From Caballeronia arationis (GTDB taxonomy: Bacteria; Pseudomonadota; Gammaproteobacteria; Burkholderiales; Burkholderiaceae), in NCBI RefSeq assembly GCF_001544975.2, contig NZ_FCOG02000013.1, positions 78,270-142,269 of the forward strand: a DNA stretch of 64,000 nt, written 5' to 3'. A model generated the notes under the pieces. That model was given only the letters and a program-made list of their open reading frames with translations, was not told the DNA's origin and searched no databases. Made by a program: the position numbers and the translations under genes. Positions within the stretch are counted from its first letter, which is position 1; each line of letters opens with the position of its first letter. Shown one piece after another: positions 56,627-64,000 of the stretch.

Positions 56627-57865
56627 ATGGGAAGCAACGTCTGTTCGATCGGGTTGAGCCTCATTTGCGCACTCGGAATGCTGCAATCCGTCGCGCACGC
56701 CGCTCCGGTCGGCGGCACCCGCCAGTCGGAAGGACTGCAGGCACCCGCGTTCGGGCAGCTTCCCGGCACCATCGATCCGACCCTCCCCGTCGTCGACAAT
56801 AGTCTGAACGAAACCGTGATCCGCGTTCCCGAGGACGACATCACGCTGCAGACCACCATCTTCAAGCCGGACGGCAACGGCCCGTTCCCGATGATCGTGT
56901 TCAATCACGGCAAGCTCCCCGGCGACTCGCACAATCAGCCCCGCAACCGCCCGCTCGCGCTCGCACGCGAATTCGTGCGGCATGGCTACGTCGTCGTGGT
57001 GCCGAATCGCCGCGGTTTCGCCGAATCGGACGGCAACTATGCCGGCAGCGGCTGCAACGTCGAAGCGAACGGCTACGCACAGGCGCGCGACGTCGCGGCA
57101 ACGGTCGCGTACATGAGCCAGCAGCCGTACGTGGACAAGACCCGTATCGTCGTCGGCGGGACCTCGCATGGCGGCCTGACTGCGATTGCCTATGGCGCGC
57201 GCGACGCCGTGTCGGCGCCCGGCGTGCGCGGCCTGATCAACTTTTCCGGCGGCCTGCGCCAGGACGAGTGCGAAGGCTGGCAGAAAAACCTCACCTCGGC
57301 GTTCGGCGCCTACGGCGAAAAGGTGCGTCTCCCGTCGCTCTGGCTCTACGGCAATAACGACTCCGTGTGGCAGGGCCAGCTCGCGGGCCAGATGTATACG
57401 GCGTTCACCGAACACGGCGCGAAAGCCCAGATGTTCGATTTCGGCAGCTACAAGAACGACGCGCACCGCCTCGTCGGCGACCGCGACGGTGTCCAGGTCT
57501 GGTGGCCGCACGTGAAGGCGTTCCTCGCGCAGATCGGCATGCCGACCTCGGTGCAATATCAGGTCTCCGAGCCGCATGCGCCGAAAGCCACCGGCTATGC
57601 GAACCTCGATGCCGTTACCGCAGTTCCGTTCCTCGACGAAAGCGGCCGGGCCGGCTATCGCAACTTCCTGAATCAGTATTCGAGCCGGGCGTTCGCAGTG
57701 TCGAACTCGGGCGCGTGGTCGTGGGCCGAGGGCGGCGACGATCCGATGTCCGTCGCGCTTGCGAGCTGCCAGAAGCAAAGCAGCGATCCGTGCCGTCTCT
57801 ACGCAGTCGACGAAGCCGTCGTCTGGCGCGATTCCAGCGGCGACACGCAGACCGCATCGCGCTGA
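56627..57865 (+). CDS. Exported alpha/beta hydrolase (dienelactone hydrolase-like)
   Basis: A 412-residue protein. The signal peptide (about 1-26, LSLICALGMLQSVAHA) precedes the mature domain. The alpha/beta hydrolase core has MIVFNHGKLPG, the nucleophile elbow GGTSHGGLTAI (GxSxG), an acid residue near LYGNNDSVW, and His in YKNDAHRLVGD. The C-terminal ~110 residues form an extra domain seen in secreted relatives. Its location in the periplasm is inferred and the substrate unknown. ATG 56627 fits; an in-frame ATG at 56597 would add ten residues. Confidence 0.88.
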   Translation: MGSNVCSIGLSLICALGMLQSVAHAAPVGGTRQSEGLQAPAFGQLPGTIDPTLPVVDNSLNETVIRVPEDDITLQTTIFKPDGNGPFPMIVFNHGKLPGDSHNQPRNRPLALAREFVRHGYVVVVPNRRGFAESDGNYAGSGCNVEANGYAQARDVAATVAYMSQQPYVDKTRIVVGGTSHGGLTAIAYGARDAVSAPGVRGLINFSGGLRQDECEGWQKNLTSAFGAYGEKVRLPSLWLYGNNDSVWQGQLAGQMYTAFTEHGAKAQMFDFGSYKNDAHRLVGDRDGVQVWWPHVKAFLAQIGMPTSVQYQVSEPHAPKATGYANLDAVTAVPFLDESGRAGYRNFLNQYSSRAFAVSNSGAWSWAEGGDDPMSVALASCQKQSSDPCRLYAVDEAVVWRDSSGDTQTASR

Positions 57866-57890
57866 ATTTACCGAACTCCGTTTTTTTTCA

Positions 57891-57915
57891 CGCCGGCGCA
57901 CGAGCCGGCGTTTTT
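57891..57915 (+). terminator. Rho-independent terminator after the exported hydrolase
   Basis: The stem CGCCGGC / GCCGGCG with a 6-base loop and TTTTT tail, 25 bases after the stop. Confidence 0.88.
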
Positions 57916-58095
57916 GCATCTTCGCGCGCAAAATGCGCCGACAAGCCAACGCGATGCACGAAGTTACGCGCGGTATCGCGTGCGCCGCGCGCCCTCGTGG
58001 CTGCGCAGCAAGCCCGCATTGCGGGCCGGAATCGAAATGCATCTCGAATTTAGCGATAATCGGTTTCTCGTCGTCCACCTTGCGAAGACATTTCC

Positions 58096-58893
58096 ATGAC
58101 CGATGCACTGAACCTGCAGCGTCTCCAGTTCGCCGTCGAGGGGCACGTTGCCCGCGTGACGCTAGACCGCTCCGACGTGCGCAATGCCTTCGACGACGCG
58201 ACGATCGTCGAACTGACCGCCGCGTTTCGCGCGCTCAATGACGACACCAGCGTGCGCGCCATCGTGCTCGCCGCGAACGGTCCGGCGTTCTGCGCGGGCG
58301 CGGACCTGAACTGGATGAAGCGCATGGCGGGTTACTCGGACGCCGAGAACCGCGCCGACGCGCTCGGTCTCGCGACGATGCTCAACACGATCTACACCTG
58401 CGGGAAGCCGGTGATCGCGCGCGTGCAGGGCGACGCGTACGCGGGCGGCATGGGCCTCGTCGCCGCGTGCGACATCGCGATCAGCGCCGACACCGCGAAC
58501 TTCTGCCTATCGGAGGCGAAGCTCGGCCTCATGCCCGCGACGATCGCGCCCTATGTGATCCGCGCGATGGGCGCGCGCGCGGCGCATCGCTATTTCGTCA
58601 CCGCCGAGCGTTTCGATGCAGCCGAAGCGCTGCGCATCGGCTTCGTGCATCAGGTTGTGGCCGCCGATCAGCTCGAGGCGGCCGTCAACGCAGTAGCGGC
58701 GTCGATCGTCGCGAACAGCCCGAACGCGGTGCGCGAATGCAAGCAACTGGTGGTCGACCTGGCGGAGCGGGCGATCAACGACACGCTGATCACCGATACC
58801 GCCGACCGCATCGCGCGCATTCGTGCATCCGATGAAGGACGCGATGGCGTGCGTAGTTTTCTGGAGAAGCGCAAGCCGTCGTGGCTCGCGTGA
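58096..58893 (+). CDS. Enoyl-CoA hydratase/isomerase family, methylglutaconyl-CoA hydratase-like
   Basis: This 265-residue crotonase-fold enzyme has the oxyanion-hole segments NGPAFCAGADLNWMKRM (ADLxWM being typical of LiuC-type hydratases) and GDAYAGGMGLVAACD, with Glu in SEAKLGLMPATIAPYV. LiuC hydrates 3-methylglutaconyl-CoA in leucine breakdown. The precise substrate is inferred from the ADLNWM signature. It is not accompanied by other liu genes here, and bioA begins 39 bases later. Confidence 0.88.
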   Translation: MTDALNLQRLQFAVEGHVARVTLDRSDVRNAFDDATIVELTAAFRALNDDTSVRAIVLAANGPAFCAGADLNWMKRMAGYSDAENRADALGLATMLNTIYTCGKPVIARVQGDAYAGGMGLVAACDIAISADTANFCLSEAKLGLMPATIAPYVIRAMGARAAHRYFVTAERFDAAEALRIGFVHQVVAADQLEAAVNAVAASIVANSPNAVRECKQLVVDLAERAINDTLITDTADRIARIRASDEGRDGVRSFLEKRKPSWLA

Positions 58894-58932
58894 AGTAATG
58901 GGCGTGCGCATTGCGCATGTCGTGGAGTTGCT

Positions 58933-60261
58933 TTGAACACTGAAGCCAATCAAGACTGGGTCGCGCGATCGCTCGCCGCCGTGTGGCATCCCTGCACCCA
59001 GATGAAACATCATGAGCGCCTGCCGCTCATTCCGGTCGCGCGCGGAAAGGGCGCGTGGCTCTACGATCATGACGGCCGGCGTTATCTCGACGGCATCAGT
59101 TCGTGGTGGGTCAATCTCTTCGGCCACGCGAATCCCGCGATCAACGCGGCGCTCAAGGATCAGCTCGACACGCTCGAACACGCGATGCTCGCGGGCTGCA
59201 CGCACGAGCCGGCGGTGTTGCTCGCGGAGCGGCTTTCGGCGCTGACGCAACAGACGCTCGGCCATGCGTTCTTCGCGTCCGACGGTGCATCGGCGGTCGA
59301 GATCGCGCTGAAGATGAGCTTTCACTATTGGCGCAATCGCGGACAGGCGCAGAAGCGCGAATTCGTGTGTCTCGCGAACAGCTATCACGGCGAGACCATC
59401 GGCGCACTCGGCGTAACCGATGTCGCGCTCTTCAAGGACGCTTACGATGCGCTGATCCGTCACGCGCACGTGGTCACTTCGCCCGATTCGCGCAAAGGTG
59501 ACGACGCAGCGCGCGCCGCGCTCGCCGACATGCGCTCGCTTTTCGAAGCGCGCGCGCAACATCTCGCGGCGGTTATCGTCGAGCCGCTCGTGCAGTGCGC
59601 GGCCGGCATGGCGATGCACGATGCGTCGTATCTCAAGGGACTGCGCGCGCTGTGCGACGAGTTCGGCGTGCATCTGATCGCCGACGAAATCGCGGTCGGC
59701 TGCGGACGCACCGGCACCTTCTTCGCATGCGAACAGGCGTCGGTGTGGCCGGATTTCCTATGTCTCTCGAAGGGCATCAGCGGCGGCTATCTGCCGCTGT
59801 CGATCGTGCTCACGCGCGATGAAATCTATGCCGCCTTCTACGACGACGACCTCACGCGCGGCTTCCTGCATTCCCATTCGTACACGGGCAATCCGCTCGC
59901 CTGCCGCGCGGCGCTCGCGACGCTGGACTTGTTCGACAGCGCGGACGTGCTAGACGAGAACCGTCGCAAGTCGTCGTTGATGAGCGCTGCGCTGAAGCCA
60001 TTGGGCGATCATCCGAATGTGCGCAACCTGCGCTCGCGCGGCACGATCTTCGCGTTCGACGCGGTGATCGAAGACGCTACTCAAGCCCGCACATTCTCGC
60101 GACGTTTCTTCGAAAATGCCCTGAAACAAGAGCTTTTGTTGCGCCCGATCGGCAAGACCGTCTATCTGATGCCGCCTTATATTCTCGACGATGAAGAGCT
60201 GATGCTGCTCGCCGAACGCACGCGCACGACCTTCGAAGCCACGCTCGCGGAGGCCGCATGA
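58933..60261 (+). CDS. bioA: Adenosylmethionine-8-amino-7-oxononanoate aminotransferase
   Basis: A 442-residue PLP enzyme converting 8-amino-7-oxononanoate (KAPA) to diaminopelargonate (DAPA) with S-adenosylmethionine as amino donor. Signatures: [11 protein letters not shown] and [12 protein letters not shown] (BioA substrate pocket), [14 protein letters not shown], and the PLP lysine in [15 protein letters not shown]. It starts with TTG at 58933, preceded by GTGGAGTTGC; no ATG fits the family start [13 protein letters not shown]. Its stop overlaps the bioF start. Confidence 0.95.
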   Translation: MNTEANQDWVARSLAAVWHPCTQMKHHERLPLIPVARGKGAWLYDHDGRRYLDGISSWWVNLFGHANPAINAALKDQLDTLEHAMLAGCTHEPAVLLAERLSALTQQTLGHAFFASDGASAVEIALKMSFHYWRNRGQAQKREFVCLANSYHGETIGALGVTDVALFKDAYDALIRHAHVVTSPDSRKGDDAARAALADMRSLFEARAQHLAAVIVEPLVQCAAGMAMHDASYLKGLRALCDEFGVHLIADEIAVGCGRTGTFFACEQASVWPDFLCLSKGISGGYLPLSIVLTRDEIYAAFYDDDLTRGFLHSHSYTGNPLACRAALATLDLFDSADVLDENRRKSSLMSAALKPLGDHPNVRNLRSRGTIFAFDAVIEDATQARTFSRRFFENALKQELLLRPIGKTVYLMPPYILDDEELMLLAERTRTTFEATLAEAA

Positions 60262-61463
60262 GCAGCACATCCGACGCGCTCTTCGATACGCTGAAGCAAG
60301 GCCTCGCCGACATCGGCCAGCGCGGCCTGCGCCGTCGCCGCCGCACCGCGGACAGCGCCTGCGCCGCGCACATGACGGTGGACGGCCGCGAGATCATCGG
60401 CTTCGCGAGCAACGATTATCTCGGCCTCGCCGCGCATGAAAAGCTGCGCGCCGCGCTCGCCGAAGGCGCGCAACGCTACGGCGCGGGCAGCGGTGGCTCG
60501 CATCTGCTCGGCGGCCACTCGCGCGCGCATGCGCAACTCGAAGACGACCTCGCGAAATTCAGCGGCGGCTTCGTCGACAACCCGCGCGCGCTCTACTTCA
60601 GCACCGGCTACATGGCGAACCTCGCCGTGCTCACGACGCTCGCGGGGCGCGGCACGCTCGTCTTTTCCGATGCGCTCAACCACGCGTCGCTGATCGATGG
60701 CGTGCGGCTCTCGCGCGCCGAAGTGCAGATCTATCCGCACGCAGACGCGGCAGCGCTCGACGCGATGCTCGACGCATCGTCGGGCGAAGCGGCCACGAAA
60801 GTGATCGTGACCGATACCGTGTTCAGCATGGACGGCGACATCGCTCCGCTTGCGCGTCTCGTCGAACTCGCCGAGCGTCATGGCGCGTGGCTCGTCGTCG
60901 ACGATGCGCATGGCTTCGGCGTGCTCGGGCCGCAAGGACGCGGTGCACTCGCGCACGCCGCCTTGCGCTCGCCGCATCTCGTCTATGTCGGCACGCTCGG
61001 CAAGGCGGCAGGCGTCGCGGGCGCGTTCGTCGTCGCGCACGAGACCGTGGTGGAATGGCTCGTGCAGCGCGCGCGTCCGTATATCTTCACGACGGCGTCG
61101 CCGCCGGCCGTCGCGCATGCGGTGTCGGCGAGCATCAGGATCATCGGGAGCGAAGAAGGAGACGCGCGTCGCAAGCATCTCACCGCGCTGATCGAGACGA
61201 CGCGTGCGATGCTCCGGCGCACGCGCTGGCTACCGGTCGATTCGCACACGGCGGTGCAGCCGCTCGTGATCGGCGGGAACGATGAAACGCTCGCGCTCGC
61301 CGCCGCGCTCGATGCAAAGGGTCTGTGGGTGCCCGCGATCCGTCCGCCGACGGTGCCCGCCGGCACGTCGCGTCTGCGCATCTCGCTCTCCGCTTCGCAC
61401 AGCGATCAGGATCTCGCCCTTCTCGGCGATGCCCTTCACGCCCTGAGCGAGCAGCAGCAATGA
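60258..61463 (+). CDS. bioF: 8-amino-7-oxononanoate synthase
   Basis: This 401-residue PLP-dependent alpha-oxoamine synthase condenses pimeloyl-thioester with alanine. Motifs are [43 protein letters not shown] and the Schiff-base lysine in [17 protein letters not shown] 60258 overlaps the bioA stop and its own stop overlaps the bioD start, so the three are translated in a coupled series. It is a cytosolic homodimer. Confidence 0.96.
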   Translation: MSSTSDALFDTLKQGLADIGQRGLRRRRRTADSACAAHMTVDGREIIGFASNDYLGLAAHEKLRAALAEGAQRYGAGSGGSHLLGGHSRAHAQLEDDLAKFSGGFVDNPRALYFSTGYMANLAVLTTLAGRGTLVFSDALNHASLIDGVRLSRAEVQIYPHADAAALDAMLDASSGEAATKVIVTDTVFSMDGDIAPLARLVELAERHGAWLVVDDAHGFGVLGPQGRGALAHAALRSPHLVYVGTLGKAAGVAGAFVVAHETVVEWLVQRARPYIFTTASPPAVAHAVSASIRIIGSEEGDARRKHLTALIETTRAMLRRTRWLPVDSHTAVQPLVIGGNDETLALAAALDAKGLWVPAIRPPTVPAGTSRLRISLSASHSDQDLALLGDALHALSEQQQ

Positions 61464-62185
61464 ACGCACCCGTTTCCTTCTTCGTCGCCGGGACCGATAC
61501 CGAGATCGGCAAGACGCTCGTTTCGTCGGCCCTGCTGCACGGCTTCGCGCAGCAGGGCTTGCGCGCCGCCGCGATGAAGCCGATCGCGGCGGGCGCCATC
61601 GAGCGCGATGGCGTCTGGCACAACGAAGACGCCGATCAACTCGATGCCGCCGCAAACGTCGCGCTGCCGCCCGACATCCGCACACCTTATCTGCTGAAGG
61701 AACCCATCGCGCCGCATATCGCGGCCGCGCGCGAGAGCGTGTCGCTCGACATCTCGCGTATCGTGGATGCCCACAAGCTCGCGATGACTCAGGCCGATGT
61801 CGTCGTGGTGGAAGGCGTCGGCGGCTTTCGCGTGCCGCTCACCGATGTGCACGACACCGCAGACCTCGCGTTCGCGCTGAACCTGCCGGTCGTGCTCGTG
61901 GTCGGCATGCGGCTCGGCTGCATCAGCCACGCGCTGCTCACCGCCGAGGCGATCGCCGCGCGCGGCCTGAGGCTCGCGGGCTGGGTTGCGAATCGCGTCG
62001 ATCCGGACATGCTCTATCCCGGCGAGAACATCGAGGCGATCCGGCTGCGCCTCGACAGCCAGTACAACGCGCCGCTCATCGGCACCGTTCCCTATCTCGC
62101 GCCGCCCGATGCCCGACAGGCGGCAACGCACATCGATTCGACCCTGCTGTTGCAGACGCTTCAGGCAACCGACGCGGGCCACTGA
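61460..62185 (+). CDS. bioD: Dethiobiotin synthase
   Basis: A 241-residue ATP-dependent carboxylase that closes the ureido ring of DAPA to give dethiobiotin. The P-loop is [12 protein letters not shown]; the substrate segment is [16 protein letters not shown] is the Mg2+/substrate loop. ATG 61460 ([13 protein letters not shown]) overlaps the bioF stop. A longer in-frame start within bioF is rejected. Confidence 0.95.
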   Translation: MNAPVSFFVAGTDTEIGKTLVSSALLHGFAQQGLRAAAMKPIAAGAIERDGVWHNEDADQLDAAANVALPPDIRTPYLLKEPIAPHIAAARESVSLDISRIVDAHKLAMTQADVVVVEGVGGFRVPLTDVHDTADLAFALNLPVVLVVGMRLGCISHALLTAEAIAARGLRLAGWVANRVDPDMLYPGENIEAIRLRLDSQYNAPLIGTVPYLAPPDARQAATHIDSTLLLQTLQATDAGH

Positions 62186-62213
62186 CTCACGCTTTATCCA
62201 GAGGATTGATCAC

Positions 62214-63257
62214 ATGACGCAAGCACGACCCGCCGAAACTCAGACTCAAGCCGCGTCGCAAGCGCAGACGCTGCAGCGCTGGCGCGTCGCGGATGTCGTC
62301 GCGCTTTACGAACTGCCGTTCAACGACCTGCTCTATCGCGCGCAGACCGTGCATCGCGAGCACTTCGACCCGAACACCGTGCAGCTCTCGACCCTGCTCT
62401 CAATCAAGACGGGCGGCTGCGAGGAAGACTGTGCGTACTGTCCGCAGTCGGTGCATCACGACACGGGACTGAAGGCGGACAAGCTGATGGAAGTCGATGC
62501 CGTGCTGAAGGCCGCCGAGATCGCGAAGGCGAATGGCGCGACGCGCTTCTGCATGGGCGCGGCGTGGCGCAATCCGAAGGACCGTCATCTCGAACCGATC
62601 AAGGACATGATCCGCGGCGTGAAGGCGATGGGTCTGGAAACCTGCGTGACGCTCGGCATGCTCGAAGCGCATCAGGCAGAAGGCCTGCGCGAAGCGGGTC
62701 TCGACTACTACAACCACAATCTCGACACGTCGCCCGAGTTCTACGGCCAGATCATCTCGACGCGCACCTACCAGGACCGCCTCGATACGCTCGAACGGGT
62801 GCGCGATGTCGGCATCAACGTGTGTTGTGGCGGGATCGTCGGCATGGGCGAATCGCGTCGCGAGCGCGCGGGTCTCATCACGCAACTCGCGAACATGGAC
62901 CCGTATCCGGAATCGGTGCCGATCAACAATCTCGTGCAGGTCGAAGGCACGCCGCTGACGGGCACCGCGCCGCTCGATCCGTTCGAATTCGTGCGCACGA
63001 TCGCGGTGGCGCGCATCACGATGCCGCGCGCGATGGTCCGGCTCTCGGCCGGACGCGAGCAAATGGACGAAGCGCTGCAGGCGCTCTGCTTCGCCGCTGG
63101 CGCGAACTCGATCTTTTACGGCGATCAGTTGCTCACGACGAGCAATCCGCAAGCCGAAGCGGACCGCAAACTGCTCGAACGACTCGGCATTCGCGCCGAG
63201 GCTTCGCAGCAGGTTGAAGAAGCGCAGGCCTGCGATACGAAGTGCGGACACGCGTAA
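62214..63257 (+). CDS. bioB: Biotin synthase
   Basis: This 347-residue radical-SAM enzyme inserts sulfur into dethiobiotin. The radical-SAM [4Fe-4S] triad is Cys69, Cys73 and Cys76 ([15 protein letters not shown]). Also visible are [22 protein letters not shown], and the Arg in [10 protein letters not shown] near the [2Fe-2S] site. The C-terminal tail has an extra Cys pair (ACDTKCGHA). AGAGGATTGATCAC precedes ATG 62214. It is the last gene of the bioAFDB operon; the repeat element starts two bases after its stop. Confidence 0.97.
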   Translation: MTQARPAETQTQAASQAQTLQRWRVADVVALYELPFNDLLYRAQTVHREHFDPNTVQLSTLLSIKTGGCEEDCAYCPQSVHHDTGLKADKLMEVDAVLKAAEIAKANGATRFCMGAAWRNPKDRHLEPIKDMIRGVKAMGLETCVTLGMLEAHQAEGLREAGLDYYNHNLDTSPEFYGQIISTRTYQDRLDTLERVRDVGINVCCGGIVGMGESRRERAGLITQLANMDPYPESVPINNLVQVEGTPLTGTAPLDPFEFVRTIAVARITMPRAMVRLSAGREQMDEALQALCFAAGANSIFYGDQLLTTSNPQAEADRKLLERLGIRAEASQQVEEAQACDTKCGHA

Positions 63258-63258
63258 A

Positions 63259-63810
63259 GGTTTTGCTGGCGCTCGGGGTTGTTAAACACCGTTTGATACG
63301 CCTGCGCTTCCATGAAACTTGTTTTCTTGTCGGTCTATTGGCTCTGCCCCTGTCCGGGGCGGGACTTACTTTCTTTGCTGCTGCAAAGAAAGTAAGCAAA
63401 GAAAGCAGCTTTTTCAGGCAGCAGTCTTAGGACGGCAACGCACTGGCAATACCGAGTGGCCCAGCGCCTAAGTGTCGCCCTCAAAGGACTTCAGGGGCTT
63501 GGTGCGCGGCACGCACTGTGAAATCGCACAGCAAACGAGTTGGCACAGCAGTCATTCATCCGTTTTCGCTTCGCTGGACGAGAGGTGCATTAGTCGTGCG
63601 GTTTAGGTTCGCGGTCGAGGTTGTAGTCCACTTGTTTTCGGTTGTGCCCCCCCGTCCGAGCGAAGCGCGGACGGACCGGAACGCAGTGCATACCACTCCG
63701 GTCGAGTTTCAGTGGTGTCAGTGCGTGCGCGCGCCAAGCCCGGTGGTCCTTTGAGGGCGACACTTAGGCGCTGCGCCACTCGGTAGTGCAAGTGCGGTCA
63801 CGTCCTAATA
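63259..63810 (+). repeat. Repeat element copy B, downstream of bioB, right arm truncated
   Basis: This copy begins two bases after the bioB stop with the 'head' TTTTGCTGGCGCTC..CACCGTTTGA, also found just after cheW. The left arm spans 63332-63488, including the perfect stem-loop 63365-63396. A 39-base inverted repeat with one mismatch joins 63450-63488 to 63747-63785. The ~255 bp core (63489-63746) matches copy A at about 85-90%. Matching to copy A's right arm fades by about 63805-63812, so the outer hairpin and head are missing on that side. Small open frames inside are not supported as genes. Confidence 0.85.
63365..63396 (+). terminator. Terminator-like stem-loop after bioB (in repeat copy B)
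   Basis: A perfect stem CTTACTTTCTTTGC / GCAAAGAAAGTAAG with a 4-base loop, followed within 20 bases by GCAGCTTTTT. It could end the bio operon transcript; no other terminator is seen after bioB. Confidence 0.45.
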
Positions 63811-63887
63811 CCGTTGACTCCCTAACGAGGCTCCGCCTCAGACCGACGAGTTGTACGGGTGACTGCGGAGCGCTGGCGGTGTAAGGT

Positions 63888-63973
63888 GGCTCCGGTCGAG
63901 CCGGCTGGGACGTGCCCAGCGATGTACGAGCTCGAAGCTCAATGGGTCCGAAGACCCGTGGACGACCGGAGCC
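63888..63973 (+). ncRNA. Cloverleaf-like structured sequence of unknown identity
   Basis: An 11-bp closing stem, GGCTCCGGTCG (63888-63898) with CGACCGGAGCC (63963-63973), encloses three perfect hairpins: 63904-63920 (GCTGGG/CCCAGC), 63928-63940 (GAGCT/AGCTC) and 63944-63957 (GGGTC-CGAA-GACCC). This four-way junction is not a tRNA: it lacks the TTCRA T-loop and a 7-5-5-5 layout. It sits 5 bases before a possible start codon. It may be the structured left end of an IS110-type element, a leader RNA or another mobile-element end (inference). Confidence 0.4.
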
Positions 63974-63977
63974 AATC

Positions 63978-64000
63978 ATGACGTTATCACAGAGTGTGTG
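63978..64000 (+). other. Possible start of a coding sequence cut by the window edge
   Basis: ATG at 63978 opens MTLSQSV before the sequence ends. It follows the structured region directly with only a weak ribosome site (GGAGCC, 10 bases upstream). It could be a transposase or other gene; nothing more can be said. Confidence 0.2.

Noticed and set aside
63888..63973. tRNA gene
   Set aside because: The cloverleaf has an 11-bp outer stem, a 3-base loop and no TTCRA T-loop or plausible anticodon arm.

Overview
The window is GC-rich (roughly 60-65%) chromosomal DNA from a member of Burkholderia sensu lato (Burkholderiaceae, Betaproteobacteria), most like Paraburkholderia or Caballeronia. The evidence is the gene content and order: a methionine synthase split into two genes, the betaproteobacterial flagellar/chemotaxis order flhDC-motAB-cheYAW-mcp-cheRDB-cheYZ, fliC-fliD-fliT beside a TPR-type glycosyltransferase, a short H-NS paralogue, aceK followed by a carbonic anhydrase, and bioAFDB. 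This genus call is inference from content, not from a database search.

Layout. 1-5.7 kb: a truncated branched-chain amino acid binding protein, a fumarylacetoacetate hydrolase-family enzyme divergent from an IclR regulator, a DUF3108 protein, an alpha/beta hydrolase and a DUF3567 protein. 5.9-9.7 kb: split metH. 9.9-17.1 kb: small exported protein, DUF1840 protein, argS, a SPOR protein, dsbA, an SDR, and secreted DUF3443 and DUF2844 proteins. 17.4-30.7 kb: a 13-gene motility and chemotaxis block read entirely on the minus strand from flhD to cheZ. It has a sigma-28-type promoter before motA and a ~685 bp repeat element between cheW and mcp. 31.4-42.5 kb: a GT4 glycosyltransferase, an H-NS-type protein, a broken aqpZ, a small exported protein, a Cof-type phosphatase, a BadF-family kinase, tag, two overlapping paralogous unknown genes, rpsU, an aldo/keto reductase and an O-GlcNAc-transferase-like protein. 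42.6-45.9 kb: fliC (with a textbook sigma-28 promoter), fliD and fliT. 46.0-49.1 kb: a cation exchanger behind a yybP-ykoY (Mn2+) riboswitch, and a peptide-type binding protein. 49.1-58.9 kb: MBL-fold hydrolase, MerR regulator, aceK, carbonic anhydrase, thiolase, SDR, GST, YchJ-like protein, an exported hydrolase and an enoyl-CoA hydratase. 58.9-63.3 kb: the biotin operon bioA-bioF-bioD-bioB. After bioB comes a second copy of the repeat element, cut short where a strongly structured sequence begins.

How the parts work together. FlhDC is the flagellar master regulator. MotAB, the Che proteins and FliC/FliD/FliT supply motor stators, signalling and filament parts, and both sigma-28 promoters point to FliA-dependent late expression. 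The MCP ends in DWETF, a tether for CheR/CheB. CheD carries an unusual tail with four VELF-type motifs. AceK controls flux through the glyoxylate shunt, next to short-chain acyl-CoA genes. BioAFDB makes biotin from pimeloyl thioester.

The least explained items are the repeat element (two copies, each starting a few bases after a stop codon), the cloverleaf-like structure at the right edge, the 35-bp palindrome upstream of flhD, the CheD tail repeats, and the tandem paralogue pair at 37.7-38.5 kb.
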